Positions 23,021 to 32,620 are shown, counted from the stretch's first letter. The stretch: DNA of 64,000 nucleotides from Terricaulis silvestris (GCF_009792355.1 NZ_CP047045.1:1700501-1764500), one strand, 5' to 3'. Numbers and translations: made by a program. Notes: generated by a model from the sequence alone, not told the origin.

Positions 23021-23935
23021 ATGGAGCTTCGCCACTTACGCTATTTCGCCGCCCTGGCCGAGGAATTGAGCTTTACCCGCGCCGCTGCGCGGCTGCGGAT
23101 CGCGCAACCGGCGCTCAGCGTCCAGATCAGAAAACTCGAGATCGAGGTGGGCGCCGAATTGGTTTCGCGGGAGGGGCGAAGCGTAACCTTGACCGAGGCG
23201 GGCAAGGTGTTTTTAGAGCAGGCGCGGCAAATGCTGGCGCAGGCAAGTCATAGCGTCGCCTTGGCGCGTCGCGCCGCCAACGGCGAATTGGGCAATCTCT
23301 CAATTGGATATGCAACGGCGGCCGAATTTCGTGTTTTTCCGCGCGTGTTGCCGGCGTTCTTGGCGCGGCGTCCCGGTGTTCACGTCGCCTTCAAAGCGCT
23401 CAAAGTGGTCGAGCAAATCGAGGCGCTCCGGCGCGACGAGCTCGATGTCAGCCTGGTCTGGCTGCCTATCCCAAGTGATGAGTTTGACGTGCAGCCGCTC
23501 ACCCAAGAGCCTTTGATGGTGGCGGTGCCCGCAGAACATCGGCTGGCCAAATCGGCTGTTGTGGCCATACGCGACCTATCACGCGAGCCGCTCATTTTGT
23601 TTGCGCGCGCACAAGACCCAGAAACCTATCACCAGATTGAACAACTCTTCCTCAATGAGGGCGCCACCATGAACGTGGCGCACGAACTAGAGACATTGCT
23701 CTCCGCGATCAATTTCGTCGCTATGGGCGCGGGCTGCGCGCTCTTACCGGATTATGCCCGGGGCAATCCAAAGGCGGGCGTTGTCTATAAGGCGTTGAAG
23801 CCAACTTTCTCCAAGACGCTCGCGATCGCCAAAAAAAAGCGCGGTTCGCAGCTTGCCGAGGCATTCTACCGCTTCGCCATCGACGAGCTTGCGCCCACCT
23901 CTAAGGCCCGCGCGAAGAGCAAGGATGCAGGCTGA
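23021..23935 (+). CDS. LysR-type transcriptional regulator
   Basis: A 304-residue LTTR. The N-terminal winged helix-turn-helix is textbook: MELRHLRYFAALAEELSFTR, then RLRIAQPALSVQIRKLE and LTEAGKVFLEQAR. The rest is the periplasmic-binding-like effector domain. GGAG lies just before the ATG. It is divergent from the FMN dehydrogenase/SMP-30 pair and precedes the TonB receptor gene, so either or both are likely targets. The effector is unknown; a 2-hydroxyacid or aldonate derived from the glycan is a reasonable guess. Confidence 0.92.
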   Translation: MELRHLRYFAALAEELSFTRAAARLRIAQPALSVQIRKLEIEVGAELVSREGRSVTLTEAGKVFLEQARQMLAQASHSVALARRAANGELGNLSIGYATAAEFRVFPRVLPAFLARRPGVHVAFKALKVVEQIEALRRDELDVSLVWLPIPSDEFDVQPLTQEPLMVAVPAEHRLAKSAVVAIRDLSREPLILFARAQDPETYHQIEQLFLNEGATMNVAHELETLLSAINFVAMGAGCALLPDYARGNPKAGVVYKALKPTFSKTLAIAKKKRGSQLAEAFYRFAIDELAPTSKARAKSKDAG

Positions 23936-23939
23936 CAGC

Positions 23940-23978
23940 TCATATCTTTGAATTATGCCAAAATAGCCAATCGCTATT
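23940..23978 (+). promoter_or_regulatory. Possible control region of the TonB receptor gene
   Basis: Two elements lie here. AATAGC CAATC GCTATT at 23962-23978 is an inverted repeat whose minus-strand reading CGATTGGCTATT resembles CGATGGCTATAG at 22985-22996 before lysR, so it could be a LysR site. TCATATCTTTGAAT at 23940-23953 is a degenerate version of the GntR-type motif, with four mismatches. Both are about 150-190 bases before the receptor start. Confidence 0.3.
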
Positions 23979-24126
23979 GGACGGGTTATTACAAGCAGGT
24001 GAATGTTCCCCGTCGCGCTACGTAAGGGATTGCGCAGAGGCGACGGGTTGGCGCGTTCGCAGATATTCGGCGCGCCTGCCCCAACACGCGAGGCCATGCA
24101 GTTTCGCGCACCAAGGGGGAGGAATT

Positions 24127-26361
24127 ATGAAGTCGCGAGCGTTCGATACCAGAAGTGTGTTCAGCCGCAACCGCACGGCGCGCGCAGCGCTGCTTGCTGG
24201 CGCCGCACTGTTCTTGCCCGGCGTCGCGCTGGCTCAAGAGGAGCCGCAGGACGACGACTCCCGCGTTGAAGAGATCGTCGTAACCGCACAGCGTTACGAA
24301 CAGAATCTCCAAGACGTGCCGATTTCAGTCAGCGTATTTAGTGGCGACGACATCGAAGAACGCTCGACCGAGGGTTTGCAAGCGTTTTCTCAGTTCGTTC
24401 CGAACTTGCAGTTCTCGAATGCACCATCGTCCGGGGCGAGCGGTAACGTCATCTACTTGCGCGGCGTGGGCAACAACGACAGCGGTGTAGAGTTCAGTCC
24501 AGGCGTCGGTGTGTATGTTGACGGCGTCTATATCGGCGTTATGCGCGGTCTCGATCTCGACCTCGTTGGCGCAGAACGAATGGAGGTGTTGCGCGGTCCG
24601 CAGGGCACTTTGTTTGGGCGCAACACGACGGGCGGTGCGATCAACATTGTTTCGCGGCGGCCGAGTGACGAGTTTGAAGGTGACTTCTCGCTCACCGCAG
24701 GCAGCTTTGATCGGCTGGATGCGCGAGCCAACCTCAACATTCCGATCATTCCCGGCGAGTTCGCCGCGAGAGTGGGTATCGCCTCTCGGAATCAGTCGGG
24801 TTACGGGCAGAGCTTGGACCTAACCACTGGCGACACTATTGCGGAACTCGGAGACGTAGAGGCGACGTCGGGCCGCGTGCAATTCTTGGTGACGCCGACG
24901 GACGATCTTGAATTCCAAATCTCGGTGGACGCTACGCGTTCGCGCGGTGGAGTGCCTCCATATCATATCATTGCTATGAATCCGGGAGCGTTTTTCGCGT
25001 CTCCTGGTCTGAACCCCGCCTACATCTCGAATGATCCGTTGACGAACTATTCTAACGGTCCGAACACAAATGATCTTGATTCCTTTGGCGCAAGTCTCGT
25101 TGCGACTTTGGACCTCAACGAGCATTGGACTCTCAGGTCCATTAGCAGCCACCGCGAGGTGCAAACACGCTATGAGATCGATGTCGACGGCACGCCCTGG
25201 CAGATTTTGCATTCGTGGCAAGAGACCGAGCAATCGCAGAGTTCACAAGAGTTTCTGCTGACGGGGGAGTCCTTTGACGAGCGATTGCACACGGTGTTGG
25301 GCGTCTTCTATTACAAGGATGAAGCATTCAGTTTACGTCCATCGGCAAGCACTGCGAATCCCGGAGCGACCGTAACACCCGGATCGCCGACGGCGCCAAA
25401 CTGGAATCCTGCAGGTGGGCAAGTTGGCGAGAACGTCTCGCGCGCTGTTTACGGCCAGGGCACATTCGCACTCACCGACCAATTGAGTGTTACAGGCGGG
25501 CTTCGCTATACCGAAGACGAGGTGACGGCTGCTGGTCCGTTTCACGCAGCTGATACCTTTAGTTGGGACGCTCTAACCGGCCGGGCGGGTCTGGAGTATC
25601 GGTGGAACGATGACGTCATGACTTATGTCTCGGCCGCGAGAGGCTATAAGAGCGGCGGGGTAAATTCGATTGGTTCGGGTCTTGCGTTCGCACCATTTGA
25701 TCCTGAGTTTTTATGGACCTACGAAGTTGGGCTGAAGTCGGAGTGGTTTGATAACCGTCTGCGGCTGAACGCGGCTTTGTTCCAGAGTGACTTTCAGGAT
25801 ATGCAGTTCCGGCAACGCATAGTTTTGAGCGACGGGACCTTCATAGCTGTAATCGGCAACGCGGCGGCTGCAGAAATTAGTGGCGCAGAGTTGGAGGTTG
25901 AAGCTGTCCCAGTTGAGGACCTCACACTCAACCTTTCAGTCGGTTACCTCGATGCCGCGTATAGTGAGGTCGATCCTCTGGTCACGGTGGCTACGGGGCT
26001 AACGGCGGACAAGCATCTGGTTGAAACGCCAGAATGGACGGCGTCAGCGGGGGCAGAGTATGCCTTTCACTTGAGCGAGGACTCTGAGCTGACAGCGCGG
26101 GTCGATTACAGTTATCGAACGGCGATTGAACATGAGATTACGAACAATCCGCTGCTGCGCCAACCGGCCTATGGCCTGCTCAACGCGCGGCTTACGTACA
26201 ATTATGAGCCTGGTGGTTGGTCGTTAGCGATATTTGGCACGAATCTCACGGACGAAGAATACATCCTTAACGGCATTGATTTCCGGGCTGCCTTTGGTGT
26301 CGCCGTCTCACAATACGCGCGCCCAGCCGAGTGGGGTGTAACGTTGCGCAAATCGTTCTGA
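24127..26361 (+). CDS. TonB-dependent outer-membrane receptor
   Basis: A 744-residue outer-membrane importer. The ATG at 24127 follows an excellent GGGGGAGGAATT; the frame opens earlier, but that part is not homologous. A Sec signal ends at about GVALAQ, followed by the TonB box EEIVVTAQRYEQ. The plug shows VEVLRGPQGTLFGRNTTGGAINIV-like sequence (here MEVLRGPQGTLFGRN) and the barrel ends in the usual aromatic residue (KSF). No SusD-like partner is present, as is normal for proteobacterial glycan loci. It presumably takes up the rhamnose-containing oligosaccharide or glycoside; an MFS gene follows directly. Confidence 0.95.
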   Translation: MKSRAFDTRSVFSRNRTARAALLAGAALFLPGVALAQEEPQDDDSRVEEIVVTAQRYEQNLQDVPISVSVFSGDDIEERSTEGLQAFSQFVPNLQFSNAPSSGASGNVIYLRGVGNNDSGVEFSPGVGVYVDGVYIGVMRGLDLDLVGAERMEVLRGPQGTLFGRNTTGGAINIVSRRPSDEFEGDFSLTAGSFDRLDARANLNIPIIPGEFAARVGIASRNQSGYGQSLDLTTGDTIAELGDVEATSGRVQFLVTPTDDLEFQISVDATRSRGGVPPYHIIAMNPGAFFASPGLNPAYISNDPLTNYSNGPNTNDLDSFGASLVATLDLNEHWTLRSISSHREVQTRYEIDVDGTPWQILHSWQETEQSQSSQEFLLTGESFDERLHTVLGVFYYKDEAFSLRPSASTANPGATVTPGSPTAPNWNPAGGQVGENVSRAVYGQGTFALTDQLSVTGGLRYTEDEVTAAGPFHAADTFSWDALTGRAGLEYRWNDDVMTYVSAARGYKSGGVNSIGSGLAFAPFDPEFLWTYEVGLKSEWFDNRLRLNAALFQSDFQDMQFRQRIVLSDGTFIAVIGNAAAAEISGAELEVEAVPVEDLTLNLSVGYLDAAYSEVDPLVTVATGLTADKHLVETPEWTASAGAEYAFHLSEDSELTARVDYSYRTAIEHEITNNPLLRQPAYGLLNARLTYNYEPGGWSLAIFGTNLTDEEYILNGIDFRAAFGVAVSQYARPAEWGVTLRKSF

Positions 26362-26456
26362 AACCAGTCGGGTTGAACGAGACTACGACGGGCGTCGCAC
26401 TGGTAGAGGTATGGCCTCTGCGTGCGGCGCCTGAATGCGCGAGCAAGGCACGGGCA

Positions 26457-27818
26457 ATGGGCGCTCAGGCGACGGTCAATGCGAGCCAAGGGTGGACGCA
26501 GACTTGGCCGCCAGCGCGTGCTGCGTGGTGGGCCGTCGCTGTGTTGACGACAGCCTACATTGTTTCGTTTGTCGATCGGCAGATTCTATCGTTGCTGATC
26601 GAACCTATCCGCGCCGATCTAGCCATCAGCGACACGCAAGTGAGTTTGCTGGGCGGCTTTGCATTCGCGCTACTTTATACCTTCGCTGGAATTCCCTTGG
26701 CCTGGGTCGGTGACCATCATAGCCGGCGCTGGCTCATTGCCGCTGGCGCGGCGTTTTGGAGTGTGATGACCGCGCTCTGTGGCTTGTCACAGACGTTTTG
26801 GCAAATGTTCTGGGCGCGCGTCGGCGTGGGCGTCGGCGAAGCGTCACTTACACCATCTGCCTATTCGTTGATGGGTGACTATTTTCCCCCCGATAAGCTG
26901 GGCCGTCCGATGGGTGTCTACATGGCGGGCGGCGCTGTTGGTTCAGGTGTCGCGCTCGTCGTGGGCGGAGCGGTGATCGCGGCGACAGCGACGCTCCCCA
27001 GCATCAGCGTGCCGCTCGTCGGCGCGCTCAAGCCATGGCAACTCGTGTTCGTAATTGTCGCTATCCCTGGCCTTGTCGTTGCGCTTCTGGCGCTGACGGT
27101 CAGAGAGCCCAAGCGGGTGCGCGAGCCTTTGCAACCAGCGCCCGCACAGCGCGAAGGGCGCAAGATCGGGCCGAACGCCGCCCGCTATCTTGGGCGCAAC
27201 TGGCGGCTCTATCTTCCCTTGTTCGGCGGCTTTGCGCTCATCTCTTTGATGAAGAACGCGATCCTTATCTGGACGCCTACCATGTTTATGCGCGCGCATG
27301 GCTGGGATGCGAGTTCAATTGGATATTGGTACGGCGCTTTCTTGCTGACACTGGGGCCATTGGGCGCGATCGGCGGGGGATGGATCGCTGATCATTTGAG
27401 GGGGAGGGGGATTCGGGAAGGCGCGCTTTGGGTTGTCGTTGTCGCTACGTGCGCGAGCGCGCCAATTGCTGTGTCCATGCCCCTTGTTCAGTCGTCATCA
27501 TTGGCGCTCGTGCTCCTGGCGTTGCTCACATTTGTGCTTTTCGTTGTCGGGTCCGTTACGCCGACGGCGTTTCAGCTTGCGACGCCCAATCAAATGCGCG
27601 CGCAGGTGTCCGCGGTGGCGCTCTTTGTCAACAATCTCCTGGGCATCGGCTTTGGTCCGACCTTAGTGGCCTTGATCACCGACTATGTCTTCGGCGCCGA
27701 TAGCGCGCTGTCTTATTCGATCGCCATCGTCGCGCTTGTTTTTGCTCCACTCAGCGCGCTTGCTTTTTGGCTTGCGTTGAGTTGTTACCGCGCCGCGGCG
27801 CCGGGAGAAGCAACATGA
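26457..27818 (+). CDS. MFS transporter, Spinster-like
   Basis: About 453 residues and twelve hydrophobic segments. The signature VDRQILSLLIEPIRADL followed by DTQVSLLGGFAFALLYTFAG and a basic loop (GDHHSRRW) places it with the MFS carrier at 10683. The frame is open from 26331, but the first 42 codons overlap the receptor gene end and lack hydrophobic or conserved content, so the ATG at 26457 is preferred. The stop overlaps the aldolase start (ATGA at 27815). It may carry the imported oligosaccharide or a sugar acid across the inner membrane. Confidence 0.85.
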   Translation: MGAQATVNASQGWTQTWPPARAAWWAVAVLTTAYIVSFVDRQILSLLIEPIRADLAISDTQVSLLGGFAFALLYTFAGIPLAWVGDHHSRRWLIAAGAAFWSVMTALCGLSQTFWQMFWARVGVGVGEASLTPSAYSLMGDYFPPDKLGRPMGVYMAGGAVGSGVALVVGGAVIAATATLPSISVPLVGALKPWQLVFVIVAIPGLVVALLALTVREPKRVREPLQPAPAQREGRKIGPNAARYLGRNWRLYLPLFGGFALISLMKNAILIWTPTMFMRAHGWDASSIGYWYGAFLLTLGPLGAIGGGWIADHLRGRGIREGALWVVVVATCASAPIAVSMPLVQSSSLALVLLALLTFVLFVVGSVTPTAFQLATPNQMRAQVSAVALFVNNLLGIGFGPTLVALITDYVFGADSALSYSIAIVALVFAPLSALAFWLALSCYRAAAPGEAT

Positions 27819-28576
27819 GCCCTCCTTCGACGGCAAGCGCGCTTTCGCGCCTTCGCGCTGGCGGGCACGTCCATGGCGTGCTGCAGACAATGCCCAGCTC
27901 TGCGATCAGCGAGCTTGCGATCCTGGTTGGCTTTGATTTCGTCATCCTGGATTGCGAACACGGGCTTATTGATGCTGGAGCGCATCTCTCCTGCCTTCAG
28001 GTCATCTCTGCGACACCGGCGTTCTCGGCCGTGCGCGTGCGGCCGCATGACCTGCACGCCGTCGGTCGCTATCTCGACCTCGGCGCGGACGCCATTCTCA
28101 TGCCGAATGTTCGTAATACGCAAGAAGCGAAGGCGTTTGTCGCTGCCGCGACGCATGGACCGCGCGGGACACGCTCTTCGACCGGGAGCGGGGCGCGCGC
28201 GTCACGCTATGGCTTAGGCGCGGAGGGCGAGCGCGCTGAACCATTGTTGCTTGCAATGATTGAGAGCCGCGAAGCGGTCAACGACATTGAAGCGATTGCG
28301 AACACGCTCGGCCTCGGTGGCTTCGTCATTGGCCCGCATGATTTGTCGTCGGATCTGGGATGCGAGAAAAGCACGCTGGCCTATTTGGAGGCCGTGACCG
28401 CAATCGAGGGCGCCGCCAAGCGCGCGCATCTTGTGCTGGGGACGGGCGCCTATGCCGGCGCCGGGCTCGATGCGCTCAAAGAACGAGGCTATCGTTTCAT
28501 CCTGTCCAGTGTTGACGTGCTTGCGCTGCGCGATGGCCTTGGCGCGCACCTGGCCGCTGCTTGTGGGGTGTCGTGA
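27815..28576 (+). CDS. HpcH/HpaI-family class II 2-keto-acid aldolase
   Basis: A 253-residue metal-dependent aldolase, cleaving a 2-keto-3-deoxy acid into pyruvate and an aldehyde. Family residues are visible: DCEHGLIDA, the pyruvate-binding Arg in VRVRPHD, metal ligands in MIESREAV and GPHDLSSDLG. The E. coli relative RhmA/YfaU acts on 2-keto-3-deoxy-L-rhamnonate, a good candidate substrate here. The start overlaps the MFS stop; GGGAGAAG lies just upstream. A sugar-acid dehydratase that would produce its substrate is not in the window. Confidence 0.88.
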   Translation: MSPPSTASALSRLRAGGHVHGVLQTMPSSAISELAILVGFDFVILDCEHGLIDAGAHLSCLQVISATPAFSAVRVRPHDLHAVGRYLDLGADAILMPNVRNTQEAKAFVAAATHGPRGTRSSTGSGARASRYGLGAEGERAEPLLLAMIESREAVNDIEAIANTLGLGGFVIGPHDLSSDLGCEKSTLAYLEAVTAIEGAAKRAHLVLGTGAYAGAGLDALKERGYRFILSSVDVLALRDGLGAHLAAACGVS

Positions 28577-28582
28577 AACCCA

Positions 28583-29860
28583 ATGCAGAAAGCCAATATT
28601 CGACCCATGCCTAAGCATCAGCCACGAGACCCGATCCGTGTGCGGCGATTGATTTTTCGAGACGAGACGATCGTGCGCACCAATGTTGTGGGCGATTGTC
28701 TGCACATGAGCTGGACTGCCGATGATCGGCAATTGGCGGCGCTCTGCGATGGCTACGGCATCGCCGAAGATCCCAGGCACACATTCAACAGCCGCCTGCT
28801 TGAGATCAACGGGGGACCGGAAACACCAGTGTTTCAGGAAGTGGCGGGCTATCCTTTGCTCGAGCCCGCGACCGACGCGCCGCGCTATTACGGGTTCGGG
28901 ACACTCGCGCTCGACGGCAAGGTATTTCAGTTCTTGAATACGTTAAACAACCAGTTCGTGGGCGGTTCGGGCGACACCGCGGCGGGTACTGGTTTTGTCG
29001 GCGCCAAGCTCATCTATTCGCCGGACAATGGACGAACCTGGTGCAATCAAGACGGTTCGTCGCCGGTGCATTGGGAGCGCTGGGAGGAGCGCAATCGCGA
29101 TACGATGGCATTCTTCAACGAACCCCAGGATGCCTTCTGTCTCCTCAGTATCCTTCAGATGGGACGCAACTACGAAGCTAATCGCGATGGGTACATTTAC
29201 GTTTACGGGCCTAACGGCAATCTCGAAGGAACGATGAATGAGCTCGTGATGTTCAGAGTGGAGCGCGACCGTCTGCTTGATCGTTCAGCGTATGAATATT
29301 GCACCGGCGTGGATAGCGAGGGCGCGGCCAGCTGGGCGAGCGAATTCGACGCGCGTAAGCCGGTACATCGCTTTCCTAGCGGATGGGTGAACACGAAAAA
29401 GTTCGCGCATGCCTGGCAACCGAGCCTTGCTTACAATGAGCCCCTCGGCCTCTACATGATGGCCAATTACGGCATCGGCTCGGCCCCCGACGGCAACTGG
29501 TTTGGCAAGCCCAGCTATTTCGGCTTCTGGACCGCTCCCAATCCGTGGGGGCCCTGGACGCAAGTCCATGAGGAAAAGGCCTGGGCGCCAGGCGGCGACA
29601 CGAAGGCGCGAGGCTACCAGCCGCAAATCGCGCCCAAATGGATCGCGGCCGACGGCAAGTCATTCTGGCTGGTCTGGGGCGATTTCCAGGGCGTCACCGA
29701 CATACCGGCCGACGACGCGAATCGTCTGCTTGAGATGAGGCGCGCCAGCGACATGGTAGGTGCGACCAAGTTCGGCGCCGAAGTGATTGCCCGCTACATG
29801 CCGCACTATTCGTTCAATGCGCAACGCGTCGACCTCGAACTCGAACTCGAACTCGGCTGA
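28583..29860 (+). CDS. Beta-propeller protein resembling DUF4185 / GH43-like folds
   Basis: A 425-residue protein with no signal peptide, rich in Trp and aromatic blades such as YYGFGTLALDGKVFQF, GAKLIYSPDNGRTWCNQDG and YFGFWTAPNPWGPWTQV. These features resemble DUF4185 proteins, which have a five-bladed propeller like glycosidases or lyases of the GH43/32 type. I see no confirmed catalytic residues, so no activity is assigned. The C-terminus is a run of Leu-Glu repeats encoded by three tandem CTCGAA hexamers (29834-29851). It follows the aldolase after six bases and belongs to the same operon. Confidence 0.6.
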   Translation: MQKANIRPMPKHQPRDPIRVRRLIFRDETIVRTNVVGDCLHMSWTADDRQLAALCDGYGIAEDPRHTFNSRLLEINGGPETPVFQEVAGYPLLEPATDAPRYYGFGTLALDGKVFQFLNTLNNQFVGGSGDTAAGTGFVGAKLIYSPDNGRTWCNQDGSSPVHWERWEERNRDTMAFFNEPQDAFCLLSILQMGRNYEANRDGYIYVYGPNGNLEGTMNELVMFRVERDRLLDRSAYEYCTGVDSEGAASWASEFDARKPVHRFPSGWVNTKKFAHAWQPSLAYNEPLGLYMMANYGIGSAPDGNWFGKPSYFGFWTAPNPWGPWTQVHEEKAWAPGGDTKARGYQPQIAPKWIAADGKSFWLVWGDFQGVTDIPADDANRLLEMRRASDMVGATKFGAEVIARYMPHYSFNAQRVDLELELELG

Positions 29861-29865
29861 AGCGG

Positions 29866-30072
29866 ATGACGTCACACTTCCGCACGCCCAGAGTGTTCGC
29901 CAGCGAAAGCCCAGCTCATGCGCGCCGCGTCTGGAGCGATGACGGGTGCGCGATCACCACTGTCACCATTGGCGCGCCTTATGAAGCAAACGGGCGTCGT
30001 GGGTATCTGGTCGGGAGCATTTCTGACCGCCACATGCTTGCCTGCGCGCCGAGGGATACTGATGATACGTAA
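29866..30072 (+). pseudogene. C-terminal remnant of a paraoxonase/arylesterase-like gene
   Basis: The 68-codon open frame encodes RVWSDDGCAITTVTIGAPYE and LVGSISDRHMLACAP, which align directly with the last 45 residues of the complete propeller protein at 31490-32620 (RVWSDDGQMITSVTSGAPYA and LISGISDAYAMACAP). Nothing homologous to the first 85 percent of that protein precedes it, so this is the stump of a lost paralogue. It is too short to fold as a propeller. Its end overlaps the next MFS gene by eleven bases. A short translated product cannot be ruled out. Confidence 0.7.
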
Positions 30073-31387
30073 CTCAGAACATCAAGGCCGCATGCTCGAG
30101 GATCGCGTAATCCGCGCGATCACGTGGCGCGTCTTGCCGCTGGTCTGCCTCATCGTTTTCTTCAGCGCGCTCGACCGGAGCAACATCGCCTACGGCGCGG
30201 TGACGATGCTCCACGACCTTTCGATGACGAATACGGGTCTGGGTTGGGCCTCGGGGGCGTTCGCGCTGGGCTATGTCCTGTTCGGCGTCCCGAGCACGTT
30301 GATGTTTCAACGCATTGGCGCACGGCGCTGGCTAAGTCTGATCATGATTGTTTGGGGTGCGTTGTCGGCGGCGACGGCGTTTGTTTCGACCCCCCACGAG
30401 CTTGCAGTGGTGAGGTTCCTGTTAGGCGCTGCCGAGGCTGGGGCAAATCCCGGCCTCGTCATCTACATCGGCCGTTGGTTTCCCGAGAACGTACGCGGTC
30501 GCGCGTTTTCGATAATGTTTTTTGCAATGGGGCTTACGACGATCTTGGGCGGGCCCTTCGCCAGCGTGTTGATGTCTCTCGATGGTGTTGGCGGCTTTGC
30601 AGGATGGCAGTGGCTCTTTGTCGTCGAAGGACTGCCGACAATCATGCTCGCGCTCATCGTTCTGTTTGCGTTGCCCGACACACTTGAAGACACCAAGTGG
30701 ATGGCAGCTCCCGAGAAGGATTGGCTCAGCGCTCAGGTTAAGTCGGGGGAGGAGCGTCAAAGCGACGGGTTGTGGAGCGCATTTAGCAATGCGCGTATTT
30801 GGCCGTTGCTGCTCATCAATGTCCTTGCGGGTTCAGCAATCGCAGGCACAACCGCGTTTACGCCGCTGGTCATTGGATCGATGGGGTTTGCGCCGACGCA
30901 GATCGGCTGGGTGAACACTGCGCCTGCGCTTCTTTCGGTGTGTTTCCTCCCGCTTTGGGGATACCTTACCGACAAACATCACGATCGCGCGCAGGTGGCG
31001 GCCGGGGCCTGTGTTGTGATGTGCATAGGGTTGATAGGGGTTTCGCTTCTTCTGCCTTCGCCATGGGCGCTTGTGCCGCTTGCTGTCTTGATGATTGGCA
31101 TGTTGGGTTACTATTCCCCGTTCTGGACGCTGCCCACGACGTTTCTGCGCGGTTACGGCGCTGCGGCCGGTGTTTCACTCATCAATCTTGTCGGAACGCT
31201 CGGCGCCTTTTTCGGCCCCATTGTGATCGGGGCTCTGGCCGACCGGACACAATCTTATGCGGCGGGTCTCCTGGCCTGCGCCGGCATGGCAGGGGCCGGG
31301 GCGATACTCTTGCTCATGCAGAATGAGCGCCGGCGGCTGCGTCGATTAGAGAGCAAAGCGGCGCTAGAAGGGGCGGGCCGTGACTAA
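30062..31387 (+). CDS. MFS transporter, anion:cation symporter family
   Basis: A 441-residue carrier. FSALDRSNIAYGAVTML in helix 1, WASGAFALGYVLFGVPSTLMFQR and ARRWLS are typical of the ACS family (hexuronate, tartrate, galactonate and phthalate transporters), which move organic acids with protons. The ATG at 30062 is chosen because the frame upstream runs through the pseudogene stump and lacks hydrophobic content. A sugar acid or uronic acid is the likely cargo, complementing the two Spinster-like carriers. Confidence 0.87.
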   Translation: MIRNSEHQGRMLEDRVIRAITWRVLPLVCLIVFFSALDRSNIAYGAVTMLHDLSMTNTGLGWASGAFALGYVLFGVPSTLMFQRIGARRWLSLIMIVWGALSAATAFVSTPHELAVVRFLLGAAEAGANPGLVIYIGRWFPENVRGRAFSIMFFAMGLTTILGGPFASVLMSLDGVGGFAGWQWLFVVEGLPTIMLALIVLFALPDTLEDTKWMAAPEKDWLSAQVKSGEERQSDGLWSAFSNARIWPLLLINVLAGSAIAGTTAFTPLVIGSMGFAPTQIGWVNTAPALLSVCFLPLWGYLTDKHHDRAQVAAGACVVMCIGLIGVSLLLPSPWALVPLAVLMIGMLGYYSPFWTLPTTFLRGYGAAAGVSLINLVGTLGAFFGPIVIGALADRTQSYAAGLLACAGMAGAGAILLLMQNERRRLRRLESKAALEGAGRD

Positions 31388-31489
31388 CATGCCATGTGCG
31401 ACCTGCGCCTCTGCAGGCGGCCTTCGGCAGAACCGAGGCCGGCCAGCGACGACACAGACACGGGGCGCACCAGATTGTGTGGAGCGTTC

Positions 31490-32620
31490 ATGAACAAGGG
31501 CGTGATGACGCGGGGACGGCGCTTCCCGGCCTGGGTGTCTCGAATGCTATGGGGCGCGGTGGTGATTGGTCTCACTGCATTGCTCTCGCTCGGCGGTGTT
31601 GAAGTCTTCCTCGCCGCGAAATTCGGTCAGTTTGAGCACATACCTGCTGACACACGTTTTGCCTGCCAGCGCATCAGCGGCATGCCGCCGAGTGCGAAGG
31701 CCGCAGTGGATTGGGATTTACGCCGCGCGTTTTTACCTGCCGCGAACTTTTTCGATACGACCGCCGATCCTCGCCAGAATGGAATCTATCTTCTTGATCT
31801 CGAAACTCTCGTCGCGAGGAACGTGACGCCCGCCGACGTCACGATGAAGCCGTTGTCGGCGTCGCTCTATGTTGGACCCGATGGCAGTCGGCGCCTTTTT
31901 GTTCTTGATGTCACGGCCGATGGGCCTTTGGTTGTCATTTTCGATGTTGACGAAGCGGGGGGGCTCTCGCTTGTCGACCGCGTCGGAGGCCCTGAACTGT
32001 TCGCCGCCGACGACTTGGTCGCAGTGGGTCCCCGGCAATTCTACTATGTCAATTCTTCGCGGATGACGGGATTTGACTCGCCGCAAAATAGGTGGCGCAT
32101 TCTGCTTGGCCTCGACGCCTCCGGCACCGTGTTGTTCTACGATGGCGCACAATTTCAGACGTTAGCCACGGAGGTGACATATCCAAATGGTGTTGCGATC
32201 TCACCCAACGGTGAAGAAGTCTACATTACGCAGACTTACCCAATGCGCGTTGCGATTTTTGACCGCGACGCAGCCACGAACGGGCTCACGTTCCGCGAGT
32301 ACGTGCCGGTGCCCGGCGCCCCCGATAAGGTGTTCGTCGCGCCAGATGGCGCGGTGTTCGTGACGGCGCTGCCGCATATGCTGAGCAATTTAGAATACGT
32401 GCTCAAGCCAAACCAGCCGCGCGCGCCGGCGCAGATTGTAAGGCTCAACCCAGCTGGGGCCTCGCCACGCGTGGAACGGGTCTGGAGCGATGACGGACAG
32501 ATGATCACGTCGGTGACGAGCGGCGCGCCCTATGCCCACACAAATGCGGGCTACAGCTTCCTGATTAGCGGCATTAGTGACGCTTACGCGATGGCGTGCG
32601 CGCCCGGCGAAGCGCACTGA
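31490..32620 (+). CDS. Membrane-anchored paraoxonase/arylesterase-like lactonase
   Basis: A 376-residue propeller with an uncleaved-looking N-terminal hydrophobic helix (about residues 16-40), so probably anchored with the domain in the periplasm. Blocks such as ADDLVAVGPRQFYYVN, YPNGVAISPNGEEVYIT and a later PDKVFVAPDG line up by eye with serum paraoxonase (NDIVAVGP.HFY.TN, FANGINISPDGKYVYI and the DN pair). The calcium-site Asn in YPNG is kept, but the Asp-Asn pair reads Asp-Lys, so activity may differ. GGAG precedes the ATG at 31490; the open frame begins at 31394. It could open a sugar lactone or hydrolyse an aryl ester. A broken paralogue is at 29866. Confidence 0.7.
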   Translation: MNKGVMTRGRRFPAWVSRMLWGAVVIGLTALLSLGGVEVFLAAKFGQFEHIPADTRFACQRISGMPPSAKAAVDWDLRRAFLPAANFFDTTADPRQNGIYLLDLETLVARNVTPADVTMKPLSASLYVGPDGSRRLFVLDVTADGPLVVIFDVDEAGGLSLVDRVGGPELFAADDLVAVGPRQFYYVNSSRMTGFDSPQNRWRILLGLDASGTVLFYDGAQFQTLATEVTYPNGVAISPNGEEVYITQTYPMRVAIFDRDAATNGLTFREYVPVPGAPDKVFVAPDGAVFVTALPHMLSNLEYVLKPNQPRAPAQIVRLNPAGASPRVERVWSDDGQMITSVTSGAPYAHTNAGYSFLISGISDAYAMACAPGEAH

